From the NCBI GenBank assembly GCA_021737145.1, contig JAIPEN010000006.1, positions 62,001 through 126,000 of the forward strand: a DNA stretch of 64,000 nucleotides. Reading direction: 5' to 3'. Position numbers and translations under genes: made by a program. Positions 25,937-35,152 of this stretch are shown here, in pieces. The notes under the pieces are model-generated. The model was not told the origin of the DNA. It did not search any database and worked only from the letters and a program-made list of their open reading frames with translations. The DNA is from Desulfarculaceae bacterium. Lineage in GTDB: Bacteria > Desulfobacterota > Desulfarculia > Desulfarculales > Desulfarculaceae. The first letter of the stretch is position 1; every line of letters begins with the position of its first letter.

Positions 25937-27034
25937 ATGGCCAAGGACATCAGCCGACGAAATTTCCTGCGGGGCGGCCTGGCTGCCGCCGCCGGGGTCG
26001 CCGCCAGCCCCATCATATTGCCCACCGCAGCCCAGGCGGCCAGCGGGCGCGAGCTGTGCACCTTGCTGGATTTGTCCAAGTGCATCGGTTGCGAGGAATG
26101 CGTGTCCGCCTGCCGCGAGCAGTGGCAGCCCACGGTGCCCGACCCGGTGAGCCCCATGCCCCGGCCCTTCCCGGCCAAGGTGCCGGTGCAGGACTGGTCC
26201 GGGCGCAAGGATGTCTCCGACCGCCTGACTCCCTACAACTTCCTGTATGTGGAACACCTGGACGTGCCCCACAAGGGCCAGGAGATCGAGCTGCACGTTC
26301 CCCGCCGCTGCATGCACTGCCTCAACCCGCCCTGCGCCGACCTGTGTCCCTTTGGGGCCGGCCGGGTGGAGAACAACGGGGTGGTGCACATCGACCCCGA
26401 GGTCTGCCTGGGCGGGGCCAAGTGCAAGACGGTCTGTCCCTGGAAGATTCCCCAGCGCCAGTCCGGGGTGGGCATCTATCTGGACATCATGCCCGAGTTG
26501 GCGGGCAACGGAGTCATGTTCAAGTGTCACCGCTGCCTGCCCCTGGTGGAAAAGGGCCAGCAGCCCCGCTGCGTGGAGGTCTGCCCCGAGCAGGTGCAGA
26601 GCATCGGCCCCCGCGAGCAGATCCTGGCCCAGGCCGAGGCCCTGGCCCGCGCCAAGGCCACCGAGGACGGCGCCTCGCCGGACAAGTGGCAAGACTACGT
26701 GTACGGCCTGACCGAAAACGGGGGCACCACCACCATCTACGTTTCGCCCATGCCCTTCGCGGCGGTGGCCGCGGCCATCGAACAGAACCACGCCGCCTCG
26801 GCCCAGCCGGGCCGGGGACGCGCGGCCCGGGCCAAGCAGGGCGGCCGCAAGAAGAAGCGCGGCTTTGGCGGCCGGCCTCCCATGGGCCCGGTGGAAGACG
26901 TGATGGCCAAGGCCGACAATCTGAGCCTGGCCCTGGTCCTGGCCCCGGTGGCCGGGCTGGCCGCCGGCTTCACCCGCCTGTTCGGCAAGAAGTTCAAGGC
27001 CGATGACGGCGACAGCAAGGGAGAAGCGGCATGA
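25937..27034 (+). CDS. Tat-exported multi-[4Fe-4S] ferredoxin subunit (HybA/FdnH-like)
   Basis: 365 residues. Twin-arginine signal SRRNFLRGGLAAAAG (Arg7-Arg8). Four Cys clusters: CIGCEECVSAC (49-59), CMHCLNPPCADLCP, CLGGAKCKTVCP and CHRCLPLVEKGQQPRCVEVCP, i.e. up to four [4Fe-4S] clusters. A C-terminal basic linker (RKKKRGFGG) precedes a hydrophobic helix (LALVLAPVAGLAAGF), which suits a membrane-anchored periplasmic electron-transfer subunit. The next gene, overlapping by 4 nt, encodes a cytochrome b-like membrane subunit. No catalytic subunit is present, so this is an electron conduit whose oxidoreductase partner lies elsewhere. Under the -24/-12 promoter. Confidence 0.85.
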   Translation: MAKDISRRNFLRGGLAAAAGVAASPIILPTAAQAASGRELCTLLDLSKCIGCEECVSACREQWQPTVPDPVSPMPRPFPAKVPVQDWSGRKDVSDRLTPYNFLYVEHLDVPHKGQEIELHVPRRCMHCLNPPCADLCPFGAGRVENNGVVHIDPEVCLGGAKCKTVCPWKIPQRQSGVGIYLDIMPELAGNGVMFKCHRCLPLVEKGQQPRCVEVCPEQVQSIGPREQILAQAEALARAKATEDGASPDKWQDYVYGLTENGGTTTIYVSPMPFAAVAAAIEQNHAASAQPGRGRAARAKQGGRKKKRGFGGRPPMGPVEDVMAKADNLSLALVLAPVAGLAAGFTRLFGKKFKADDGDSKGEAA

Positions 27035-27504
27035 GCAAGCATGATTATTCTCCGGGCGGCCGCGTGGCCGTGTGGCTCTACGGCATCGCCATCGGCCTGG
27101 CCCTGTTCAGCGGCTTCGGCCAGATGCCCCTATACAACCGTTATTACCTAACCTCGGTGCCCGGCCTGGGCTGGAGCGGCAACTTCATCGCCCTGAGCGA
27201 GCTGCACTACTTCGCCGCCGCCCTGTTCATGGGCCTGGTCGCCTGGCGCCTGGCCCTGGACACGCGGGCCGGCGGAACCTGGTCCTGGGGCCCCCGCTCC
27301 TGGTGGGGCTGGAGCCTCATCGCCCTGCTGGTGTTGAGCGGCGGGGCCAAGGCCCTGCGCAACGCGGGCGTCTTTTTGCCCCCCCTGGCCCTGATGCTTT
27401 TGGACTTCGTGCATCTGGGCAGCGCCATGGCCTTCATGTTCAGCGGCCTGGTCTCCCTGTTCCGGCCGCGTAAAAAACAGTACCTCCGTGGTGGGCTTGC
27501 CTGA
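27031..27504 (+). CDS. Cytochrome b-like membrane subunit of the Fe-S module
   Basis: 157 residues, four predicted TM segments: VAVWLYGIAIGLALFSGFG, LSELHYFAAALFMGLVAWRL, WWGWSLIALLVLSGG and LDFVHLGSAMAFMFSGLVSL. Histidines within the second and fourth helices (SELHYFAA, DFVHLGSA) could ligate haem b. It overlaps the Tat Fe-S gene by 4 nt (ATGA), so the products are probably made in equal amounts and form a complex passing electrons between the periplasmic Fe-S subunit and quinone. Related to the membrane subunits of formate dehydrogenase or hydrogenase but not firmly assigned. Confidence 0.7.
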   Translation: MSKHDYSPGGRVAVWLYGIAIGLALFSGFGQMPLYNRYYLTSVPGLGWSGNFIALSELHYFAAALFMGLVAWRLALDTRAGGTWSWGPRSWWGWSLIALLVLSGGAKALRNAGVFLPPLALMLLDFVHLGSAMAFMFSGLVSLFRPRKKQYLRGGLA

Positions 27505-27533
27505 CAAAGCAAGCTTGCCAACCTCCTAGCGCC

Positions 27534-27569
27534 AGCCCCGCTCCCCTGCATGGGAGCGGGGCTTTTTTT
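27534..27569 (+). terminator. Strong intrinsic terminator
   Basis: A 12-bp perfect stem (AGCCCCGCTCCC with GGGAGCGGGGCT), 6-nt loop, followed by six to seven T. Ends the Fe-S/cytochrome operon. Confidence 0.92.
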
Positions 27570-27658
27570 GGCGCCCCCCCCTTCCTTGACACCCCGCGCC
27601 CCGGCTTCTAATCTGAAAGCGGCATCTGAAACAACAATGCGGGCAAAGGAGCCTAGCC

Positions 27659-28807
27659 ATGCCGAGCACGGTATTTTTCATCGACATTCGGGCCAACCTC
27701 AAACGTTCCCTGGTCAACAAGATCGACGAGCTCATCGCGGCGGTGGACCTGGCCGGCACCATCAAGCCGGACGGACTCACCGCCCTAAAGCTGCACTTCG
27801 GCGAGCTGGGCAACACTGCCTACATCCGGCCGGTGTTCGTGCGCCGTTTCGTGGACGCGGTCAAGGCGGCGGGGGGCCAGCCCTTTCTCACCGACGCCAA
27901 CACCCTGTATGTGGGCTCGCGTTCGGTGGCCACCAACCATCTGAACACCGCGGTGACCAACGGCTTCGCCTACTCCGTGGTGGGCGCGCCCCTTATCATC
28001 GCCGATGGGCTCAAGGGCCAGAGCTCGGTGGCCGTGCCGGTGGACCTGCCCGAGTGCGCCGAGGCCCACATCGGGGCCGAGGTGGTGGAGGCGGACAGCA
28101 TCATCAGCCTGAGCCACTTCAAGGGCCATGAGGTGTCGGGCTTTGGCGGGGCCATCAAGAACCTGGGCATGGGCGCGGCCAGCCGCCGGGGCAAGCTGTT
28201 CATGCACAGCAACATCACCCCGGTCATCAGCCCGGAGCGCTGCATCTCCTGCGGCACCTGCATCCAGCGCTGTCCGGGCAAGGCCATCAAGCTGGTGCCC
28301 CGCGAGGGCGAGCCCGCCCCCCTGGACAGCCAAAACCCCAAGGTCAAGGCGCAAAAGGACCCGGACAAGTGCATCGGCTGCGGTGACTGCGTGCTGGCCT
28401 GTCCCGCCGGGGCCATCGAGATCGGCTGGAACGCCGAGGTGCCGGACTTCCTCAGGCGCATGGTGGCCTACACCAAGGGGGTCATGGCCGGCAAGCAGGA
28501 GCGGTCGGCGCACTTCAGCTTCCTCACCCAGATCAGCCCGGCCTGCGACTGCTACCCCTTTAACGACGCGCCCCTGGTGGCGGACATCGGCATCCTGGCC
28601 TCGCGCGATCTGGTGGCCATCGACCAGGCCTCGGTGGACCTGGTGAACCAGGCCCCGGGCCTGCCGGGCACCGAGCTCAAGCACGCCCACGCGCCCGGAG
28701 AAGACAAGTTCCGCGATCTCTACCCCCGGGTGGACTGGGACATCCAGCTGGAGTATGCCCAGGAGATCGGCCTGGGCAGCCGGGAATACGAGCTGGTCAA
28801 AATCTAA
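27659..28807 (+). CDS. DUF362 domain protein with two [4Fe-4S] ferredoxin motifs
   Basis: 382 residues. DUF362 core: GLTALKLHFGELGNTAYIRP, FLTDANTLYVGSR, ISLSHFKGHEVSGFGGAIKN, LGMGAASRRGK. Inserted ferredoxin domain with CISCGTCIQRCPGKAIK and CIGCGDCVLACPAGAIE (about residues 195-260). Widespread in anaerobes; reaction unknown, presumed redox. It follows a strong terminator, so it has its own promoter, and the ABC exporter gene follows 5 nt downstream of its stop. Confidence 0.9.
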   Translation: MPSTVFFIDIRANLKRSLVNKIDELIAAVDLAGTIKPDGLTALKLHFGELGNTAYIRPVFVRRFVDAVKAAGGQPFLTDANTLYVGSRSVATNHLNTAVTNGFAYSVVGAPLIIADGLKGQSSVAVPVDLPECAEAHIGAEVVEADSIISLSHFKGHEVSGFGGAIKNLGMGAASRRGKLFMHSNITPVISPERCISCGTCIQRCPGKAIKLVPREGEPAPLDSQNPKVKAQKDPDKCIGCGDCVLACPAGAIEIGWNAEVPDFLRRMVAYTKGVMAGKQERSAHFSFLTQISPACDCYPFNDAPLVADIGILASRDLVAIDQASVDLVNQAPGLPGTELKHAHAPGEDKFRDLYPRVDWDIQLEYAQEIGLGSREYELVKI

Positions 28808-28812
28808 TCCCC

Positions 28813-29514
28813 GTGGCCGCCTCCCTGCCCAGCCCGGCCGCTATGCACACGGCGGAGGCCCTGCTCCGCCTGGAGGCCGTCTCCTGGGACGCGCCCGGTG
28901 ATAAGCCGGTGCTGCGCGATGTCTCCTTTGCCCTGGGCCCGGGCGAGCTGGCCTGGCTCTCGGGTCCCTCGGGCGGGGGCAAGTCCAGCCTGCTGCGCCT
29001 GATCAACCGCCTGGCCGAGCCCAAGGGCGGGGCCATTTTCTTTGACAACAAGCCGCTGGGCGATTATGCCCCGCCCGAACTGCGGCGGCGGGTGGCCCTG
29101 CTTCCCCAGACCCCGGTGATGCTCACCGGCAGCGTGGGCTCCAACCTGCGGGCCCCCTTTGGCTTCAAGGCGGCCCATGGCTCGCCCCGGCCGGATGACG
29201 CGCAACTGCAAGCCCTGCTCGACGGGCTGGGCCTGGGCGGGGTGGGCCTGGACCAGGCGGCCGCGGGCCTTTCCCTGGGCCAGAAGCAGCGGGTGGCCCT
29301 GGCCCGGCTGCTGCTCTTGGAGCCCCGGGCGCTTTTGCTGGACGAGCCGGTGAGCGCCCTGGACCCCGAGTCCCGCGAGCTGGTGGAAAAGACCGCGGTT
29401 GAACAGGCCCGGGCGGGCCGGACGGTGCTGCTGGTCAGCCATCAGCCGCCCTCCGGGGCGGCGGCCATGCGCCGCCTGGTGCTCAGGGACGGGGTGCTGG
29501 AGGAGGCGGCATGA
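28813..29514 (+). CDS. fetA: Iron-export ABC transporter ATP-binding protein
   Basis: 233 residues, GTG start (an ATG at 28843 is an alternative since recognisable homology begins at LLRLEAVSWDAPG). Walker A SGPSGGGKSS, Q-loop LLPQTPVMLTGSVGSNL, a slightly altered signature LSLGQKQRVALARLL (LSGGQ in most), Walker B LLLDEPVSALD and switch His in VLLVSHQPP. The pairing with a UPF0014 permease identifies it as FetA/YbbL, which in E. coli exports iron and aids resistance to oxidative stress. Overlaps fetB by 4 nt. Confidence 0.88.
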   Translation: MAASLPSPAAMHTAEALLRLEAVSWDAPGDKPVLRDVSFALGPGELAWLSGPSGGGKSSLLRLINRLAEPKGGAIFFDNKPLGDYAPPELRRRVALLPQTPVMLTGSVGSNLRAPFGFKAAHGSPRPDDAQLQALLDGLGLGGVGLDQAAAGLSLGQKQRVALARLLLLEPRALLLDEPVSALDPESRELVEKTAVEQARAGRTVLLVSHQPPSGAAAMRRLVLRDGVLEEAA

Positions 29515-30293
29515 GCGGCGCGGTGCCCATCGGCTGGCCCCAACTGGCCCTGGCCCTGGGTTTCGTGCTCCTGGCCGGGGGGGCCTCCCTGTGGCTCAAG
29601 CTGGGCCTGGGCCGCGACCTCATCGTGGGCACGGTGCGCACCTTTGCCCAACTCGTGCTCATGGGCTACGTGCTGCTCTACATCTTCGCGCTCTCCTGGC
29701 CCTGGCTGGTGGTGGGGGTGTTCGCGGGCATGATCTTCTTCGCGGCCCGCATCGTGGCCGGGCGGGTCAAGGGCAAGGGCGTGCCGGTGTTCTGGCCGGT
29801 GTTCTTTTCCATGCTGCTGTCCTACATGGTGGTGAGCTTTCTGGTCACCGGGGTGGTGGTGCAGGCCGAGCCCTGGTGGGAGCCGCGCTACTTCCTGCCG
29901 CTGGGGGGCATGGTGGTGGGCAACTCCATGAACGCCATGGCCCTGTCCCTGGAGCGCCTGTTCGGGGAGATGAAAAACCGGCGCGACGAGGTGGAGGCCC
30001 TGCTGTCCCTGGGCGCGGACCCGGCCGAGGCCACGGGGAGCATCTTCGCCGATTCGGTGCGCGCGGGCATGATCCCCTCCATCAACTCCATGATGGGGGT
30101 GGGCCTGGTGTTCATTCCGGGCATGATGACCGGCCAGATATTGGCCGGGGCCGATCCCCTGGTGGCCATCAAGTATCAGATCGTGGTCATGCTCATGCTG
30201 GTGGGCTCCACCACCGTGGGCAGCGTTTTGGCGGTCAGCCTGGCCCGGCGGCGGATGTTCACCCCCGCCGCCCAGCTCCGTCCCTTGGGCTAA
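29511..30293 (+). CDS. fetB: Iron-export ABC transporter permease, UPF0014 family
   Basis: 260 residues, about seven TM helices. Family signatures: VGTVRTFAQLVLMGYVLLYI near the N-terminus, LPLGGMVVGNSMNAMALSLER, LGADPAEATGSIFADSVRAG, PSINSMMGVGLVFIPGMMTG. Together with FetA this makes an iron exporter. It lies about 5 kb from the feo importer operon, so the region handles both import and export of iron. Start overlaps fetA stop (ATGA). Confidence 0.92.
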   Translation: MSGAVPIGWPQLALALGFVLLAGGASLWLKLGLGRDLIVGTVRTFAQLVLMGYVLLYIFALSWPWLVVGVFAGMIFFAARIVAGRVKGKGVPVFWPVFFSMLLSYMVVSFLVTGVVVQAEPWWEPRYFLPLGGMVVGNSMNAMALSLERLFGEMKNRRDEVEALLSLGADPAEATGSIFADSVRAGMIPSINSMMGVGLVFIPGMMTGQILAGADPLVAIKYQIVVMLMLVGSTTVGSVLAVSLARRRMFTPAAQLRPLG

Positions 30294-30333
30294 TGTTCAC
30301 TCTGCTGAACGCAAAGCACGCCTTAGAGAATTG

Positions 30334-30362
30334 TTGACCCCGGGGCTAAGGGCTGATATGTT
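30334..30362 (+). promoter_or_regulatory. Predicted sigma-70-type promoter for the molybdenum hydroxylase operon
   Basis: TTGACC (30334-30339), 17-nt spacer, TATGTT (30357-30362). A GGGCCT/AGGCCC hairpin with a 10-nt loop (30365-30386) follows just downstream and could act as the fetB terminator or a leader structure. Confidence 0.4.
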
Positions 30363-30444
30363 TGGGGCCTCAATGGTTATAGGCCCTTTCTAGGCGATAA
30401 TTACAAGCAAATTGGCCCCAGGCCCTCAAAGAGGGAGGTCGTTC

Positions 30445-30936
<492 letters not shown>

Positions 30937-30939
30937 GCC

Positions 30940-31824
30940 ATGATGATGCCTCACTTCACGGTGCACCAGCCCGACAGCCTGGAAGAGGCCCTGGACCTGC
31001 TGGGCCGCCACCGCTCCAGCGTCAAGGTCTTTTGCGGGGGCACTGACCTGCTCATAAAGATGCGCTCCGGCGCGCTAAGCCCGGACCACCTGGTCAGCCT
31101 CACCCGGGTCAAGGGCCTCCGGACCATCTCCTATGCCGAGTCCGACGGCCTGGTCATCGGCGGGGCGGCCCGTCTGGCCGAGGTGGGCAAAAATGCCGAG
31201 GTCAAAAAACTCTACCCCGCCCTGGCCCACGCCTGTTCGGTGATGGCCACGGTGCAGATCCGCAACATGGGCACCGTGGCCGGCAACCTGGCCAACGCCG
31301 CGCCCAGCGGCGACACCCTGGCCCCCCTGCTGGCCTACGGCGCCTCCCTGGTGGCGGTGGAGCGGGGCGGACGCCGCCAGATCAAACTCACCGACTTCTT
31401 CACCGGCCCGGGCCTGAACGTGCTGGAGCCCCTGGAGATCATCGAGGCCATCCGGGTGCCCGACCCGCCGCCCCGCTGCGGCTCGGCCTACATGCGCCTG
31501 AGCGCCCGCTCCAAGGTGGATATCGCGGCGGTGGGCGTGGCCGGCTTCATGAACCTGGACCTGGACGGCAAGGTGATCCGCTGCCGCCTGGCCCTGGCTT
31601 CGGTGGCCCCCACCCCGGTGCGCTGCCCCGAGGCCGAGGCCATGCTGGAGGGCCAAAAACCCGACGACACCCTTTTGGCCCAGGCGGGCGCGGCCTGCGT
31701 GCGGGCCTGCCGCCCCATCGACGACGTGCGGGCCACGGCCTCCTACCGCCGGGCCATGGTGCAGGCCCTGGCCCAAAGGGTGCTGGCCAAGTGTTACGCC
31801 CAAGCCGCGGGAGGTGAGGCATGA
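30940..31824 (+). CDS. Xanthine dehydrogenase-family FAD-binding subunit
   Basis: 294 residues. FAD_binding_5 motifs: VKVFCGGTDLLIKMRSG, VIGGAARLAEV, ATVQIRNMGTVAGNLANAAPSGDTL (diphosphate-binding). C-terminal CO-dehydrogenase-flavoprotein-type domain (RCRLALASVAPTPVRC). It lacks the extra [4Fe-4S] loop described for 4-hydroxybenzoyl-CoA reductase beta subunits, so that enzyme is less likely. Starts 3 nt after the small subunit and overlaps the large subunit by 4 nt. Confidence 0.9.
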   Translation: MMMPHFTVHQPDSLEEALDLLGRHRSSVKVFCGGTDLLIKMRSGALSPDHLVSLTRVKGLRTISYAESDGLVIGGAARLAEVGKNAEVKKLYPALAHACSVMATVQIRNMGTVAGNLANAAPSGDTLAPLLAYGASLVAVERGGRRQIKLTDFFTGPGLNVLEPLEIIEAIRVPDPPPRCGSAYMRLSARSKVDIAAVGVAGFMNLDLDGKVIRCRLALASVAPTPVRCPEAEAMLEGQKPDDTLLAQAGAACVRACRPIDDVRATASYRRAMVQALAQRVLAKCYAQAAGGEA

Positions 31825-34097
31825 AAAACCCCGCCATCATCGGTCAGAGCATTCCCCGTTTGGACGCGCCGTCCAAGGTGACCGGCAAGGCCATCTACAC
31901 CGACGACATGAAGCTGCCGGGCATGCTCTACGGCAAGCTGCTCAGAAGCCCCCTGGCCCACGCCAGGATCAAGCGCATCGACGTGTCCAAGGCCAAGGCC
32001 CTGCCCGGGGTCAAGGACGTGATCGTGGGCGCGGACACGCCCGGCGTGAAGTACGGCAACTGGCGGCTGGTGCCCCAGAGCCAGGACGAGCTTCCCCTGG
32101 CCGTGGACAAGGTGCGCTTCGTGGGCGACGAGGTGGCCGCGGTGTGCGCCCTCGATCCCGAGACCGCCGAGAAGGCCCTGGGCCTCATCGAGGTGGAGTA
32201 CGAGGAGCTGCCGGCTATCCTCAGCGTGGAGGAGGCCACCGCCGAGGGCGCGGGGCTTATCCACCAGGAGTCCAAGGGCAACGTCAGCCTGGTCAGGAAG
32301 ATCGACTACGGCGATCTGGACCAGATGTTCGCCAAGGCCGACTACGTGCGCGAGGACACCTTCCGGGTGCACCCGGTGCAGCATGCCTACATGGAGCCCT
32401 GCTCCTCCCTGGCCCAGACCGAGGAGGGCAACCGGGTCACCCTGTGGACCTCCACCCAGACCCCCTACATCGTGCAGTGCCTGTTGGCATCCACCCTGGG
32501 CCTGCCCGAGAACAACGTGCGGGTGATGAAGGTGCAGATCGGGGGCGGCTTTGGCGGCAAGATGGAGCTTAGGCCCTGGGAGTTCTGCGCGGCCTTCATG
32601 TCCCTGCGCACCGGGCGTCCGGTCAAGTTCACCCTGACCCGGCACGACGAGCTGGCCTATGGCCGCCGCCGCCACCCCATGACCATCTACTCCAAGGTGG
32701 GTTTCAAAAAAGACGGCATGCTCCTGGCCAAGGACTTCCAGGTCATGCTGGACGGCGGGGCCTACAACGCCATGGGCCCCACGGCCACCTTCCTGTGCGG
32801 CACCTTCGGCAACATGCTCTACAACTACCCGGCCTACCGCTACTTCGGCCGCCACGTATACACCAACAAGCCCCCGGCCAGCGCCATGCGCGGCTTCGGC
32901 GCGCCCCAGGCCGCCTTTGCCGCCGAGACCCAGATGAACATGGCCGCCGAGGAGCTGGGCATCGACCCCATCGACATCCGGCTGATGAACGCCATGCAGA
33001 CCGGCGATGTGATCCCCGACGTGGCCACCATCTCCTCCTGCGGCTTCAAGGAGTCTTTGGAAGAGGTGCGCCGCATCTCCGGCTGGGACCAAAAGCGCAA
33101 GAACAAGACCCCGGGCAAGGGCCTGGGCATCGGCTGCTTCAGCTTTATCAGCGGCGGGGTCTTCAACTGGTTCAACACCAAGTACAACTTCTCGGCCGCC
33201 GAGGTGAAGGTGTTCGAGGATGGCACCGCCCAGTTGGCGGTGATGGCCTGCGACATCGGCCAGGGCCCGGACACGGTGCTCAGGCAGATCCTGGCCGCCG
33301 AGCTGGGCATCCCTATCCACAAGATCCGCCTGATCAGCATGGACACCGCCTGCACCCCCAAGGCCGACTTGGGCACCTGGGGCAGCCGGGTCACCCTGAT
33401 GAACGGCAACGCCATCATCGAGGCGGCGGGCAAGATCAAGGCCATGCTCAGGCCGGTGATGTTCAGCGAGCTGGACCTGAACCAGATCCACGACCTGGCC
33501 TTTGAGGACGAGCGGGTGTTCGTGCGGGCCAACCCCAAGAAGGGCATGGATTTCGCCGAGTGCGTGTACAAGGCCCTCCGGGGCCGCGAGGGCGAGCCGC
33601 TCACCGCCCGGGGCTATTACACCCCGCGCAACAAGGGACTGGTCAGCCCGGCCTTTTCCTTCGGGGCCCAGGTGGCCGAGGTGGCCGTGGACCAGGACAC
33701 CGGCCAGATTCAGGTGGAGAAGATGTACACCGCCCACGACTGCGGGGTGGCCATCAACAAGATGTCCGTGGAGGGGCAGCTGGAGGGCGCCATCCAGATG
33801 GGCCTGGGCTACGCCCTCATGGAAGACCTGGTCATGGACGACCAGGGCCGCACCCTTAACACCACCTTCCTGGACTACAAGATGCCCGCCGCCGAGGACA
33901 TGCCTCCCGGCGAGTCGGTGGAGATCGAGACCTACGAGCCCGAGGGGCCGTTCGGGGCCAAGGAGGCGGGCGAGGGCCTGGCCATCCCCACCGCGCCGGC
34001 CATCAGCCACGCGGTCTTCGAGGCGGTGGGCTACCGCTGCATGGAGACGCCCATCACGCCTGAAAAAGTCCTGCGGGCGCTGGGCAAGATCAAGTAA
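31821..34097 (+). CDS. Xanthine dehydrogenase-family molybdopterin-binding subunit
   Basis: 758 residues, full length. MoCo motifs in order: GGGFGGKMELRPWEFCAAFM, SAMRGFGAPQAAFAAETQMN, VMACDIGQGPDTVLRQI (G-Q-G) and PFGAKEAGEGLAIP with the conserved catalytic Glu. Aldehyde oxidase a/b hammerhead at the N-terminus (SKVTGKAIYTDDMKLPGMLY). Molybdenum hydroxylase that hydroxylates a C-H bond using water; the exact substrate cannot be read from sequence. No XdhC chaperone in the window, but moaA at 60.7 kb supplies molybdopterin. Ends at a strong terminator. Confidence 0.92.
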   Translation: MKNPAIIGQSIPRLDAPSKVTGKAIYTDDMKLPGMLYGKLLRSPLAHARIKRIDVSKAKALPGVKDVIVGADTPGVKYGNWRLVPQSQDELPLAVDKVRFVGDEVAAVCALDPETAEKALGLIEVEYEELPAILSVEEATAEGAGLIHQESKGNVSLVRKIDYGDLDQMFAKADYVREDTFRVHPVQHAYMEPCSSLAQTEEGNRVTLWTSTQTPYIVQCLLASTLGLPENNVRVMKVQIGGGFGGKMELRPWEFCAAFMSLRTGRPVKFTLTRHDELAYGRRRHPMTIYSKVGFKKDGMLLAKDFQVMLDGGAYNAMGPTATFLCGTFGNMLYNYPAYRYFGRHVYTNKPPASAMRGFGAPQAAFAAETQMNMAAEELGIDPIDIRLMNAMQTGDVIPDVATISSCGFKESLEEVRRISGWDQKRKNKTPGKGLGIGCFSFISGGVFNWFNTKYNFSAAEVKVFEDGTAQLAVMACDIGQGPDTVLRQILAAELGIPIHKIRLISMDTACTPKADLGTWGSRVTLMNGNAIIEAAGKIKAMLRPVMFSELDLNQIHDLAFEDERVFVRANPKKGMDFAECVYKALRGREGEPLTARGYYTPRNKGLVSPAFSFGAQVAEVAVDQDTGQIQVEKMYTAHDCGVAINKMSVEGQLEGAIQMGLGYALMEDLVMDDQGRTLNTTFLDYKMPAAEDMPPGESVEIETYEPEGPFGAKEAGEGLAIPTAPAISHAVFEAVGYRCMETPITPEKVLRALGKIK

Positions 34098-34121
34098 CCA
34101 GCGTTTCGCTTTTAAATTAGT

Positions 34122-34151
34122 AAGGGCCTCCCGCCAGGGAGGCCCTTTTTT
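34122..34151 (+). terminator. Intrinsic terminator of the molybdenum hydroxylase operon
   Basis: 11-bp perfect stem AAGGGCCTCCC/GGGAGGCCCTT with a GCCA loop and a run of T. It isolates the upstream operon from the PLA2-like cassette. Confidence 0.92.
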
Positions 34152-34228
34152 GCGCGGGCTCAATAGACCATACCCACGCAGGGTCGCAAGCCCGGCCCGA
34201 GGCAAATCTGTTAGCATGGAGGCGCGCG

Positions 34229-34879
34229 GTGGCATCACGGGCCGAGGTGAAAGTGGTGGGGTTTCGCTGGCTGAGCAGCCGGCCAAACAGCGCCTGCGAG
34301 CAATGCGCCCGGCTGCATAACCAGGAGTTTTATTACCAGCCCAAGGCCGGGCAACGGTCGGTCAACGACATGCCCGAGCCGCCTCTGCATCCCAACTGCC
34401 GCTGCCACACCGAACCCATAACCGTCACCACGGTGGAGCTTGAAGCCCAGGACGGAAAACCCTCTTTTATAGACGGAGGTTCCAAGGCGCTTGGTGGTTA
34501 TTGGAAAAACAATGGCCGGGGCCTACTTGACGGACCGGTTTATCAGAAATGGTGCGGTCAATATTGGTCGGCGGGGAGAGACATCCGTGACTCGTCGGCA
34601 AGAGGTGCGGCTGACCCCAGCCCAGCGGACGACCTGGATGCGGCCTGCTCAGGGCATGACGATTGTTACGAATTATTTGACGAGGATTACTGCGACAGGC
34701 AGTTGATTGAGAATATGCAAGCTTTGTCTGATGATCCACATATGTGGCGTAACCCACCGGAGAATGCGGAAGACGCTAAAAACTTCCGCAAATGGGCAAC
34801 AGTTTGGTTCAAATTGCGAGTTTTTTCGAGACAGCTTCGACCTGTTGTTTCTCCATGGTATTTTCCTAATGCGGAGTAA
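34229..34879 (+). CDS. Putative toxin: MuF-type Cys/His motif joined to a phospholipase A2-like domain
   Basis: 216 residues, GTG start with GGAGG 6 nt upstream. Residues 1-64 resemble the end of a phage MuF/minor-head domain: Cys23-x2-Cys26 then PPLHPNCRCH (His54, Cys57, Cys59). Residues 88-170 resemble secreted phospholipase A2: Ca-loop-like KWCGQYWSAGRD, then DDLDAACSGHDDCYE with the His143-Asp144 catalytic pair flanked by Cys140 and Cys146, and YCDRQLIENMQAL. There is no signal peptide, so export would need another route. Base use is AT-richer than neighbours after about 34450. Two small paralogous membrane proteins follow at once. A lipid-attacking polymorphic toxin is the inference; PLA2 activity is unproven. 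Confidence 0.65.
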   Translation: MASRAEVKVVGFRWLSSRPNSACEQCARLHNQEFYYQPKAGQRSVNDMPEPPLHPNCRCHTEPITVTTVELEAQDGKPSFIDGGSKALGGYWKNNGRGLLDGPVYQKWCGQYWSAGRDIRDSSARGAADPSPADDLDAACSGHDDCYELFDEDYCDRQLIENMQALSDDPHMWRNPPENAEDAKNFRKWATVWFKLRVFSRQLRPVVSPWYFPNAE

Positions 34880-34888
34880 GGGGAGCTC

Positions 34889-35152
34889 ATGCGTGAGAAT
34901 TTGGACGTCTGCTTCGGCCTAGCTGCCTGGGCGGTTGGTTTATACACCGTCGCGTATGCCCACTATAACTTATGGCCCCACTGGGTTGAATGGCCGTATT
35001 GGCCTGCCCCCCTTTCATGGACCGTCTTTGTTTTTTTAATGTTTTTTTTCAAAAGCAGAAAGACGTGGAAGCTTTGGTGGGTTTGGCCTTCTTTACCTCT
35101 GGCTTTTATGGTGTGGGTGTTACTCGCCATAATGTTGTTTGGTCAGAGGTAA
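34889..35152 (+). CDS. Small Trp-rich membrane protein, paralogue 1 (putative immunity)
   Basis: 87 residues, ATG 9 nt after the PLA2-like stop with AAGGGGAG overlapping that stop. Three hydrophobic segments (CFGLAAWAVGLYTVAYA, LSWTVFVFLMFFF, WPSLPLAFMVWVLLAIMLF), Trp-rich (W in WPHWVEWPYWP and LWWVWPS). Clearly homologous to the next gene: both contain LDxxFGxxAWAxGLxT and SRKxxKLWWVWPSxPxAFM. Position and membrane location fit an immunity protein against a membrane-lipid-cleaving toxin. No named family recognised. AT-rich codon use. Confidence 0.6.
   Translation: MRENLDVCFGLAAWAVGLYTVAYAHYNLWPHWVEWPYWPAPLSWTVFVFLMFFFKSRKTWKLWWVWPSLPLAFMVWVLLAIMLFGQR

Noticed and set aside
31794..34286. 830-codon minus-strand frame opposite the molybdenum subunit gene
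   Set aside because: Shadow frame with composition typical of antisense GC-rich genes; the plus-strand protein has all family motifs.
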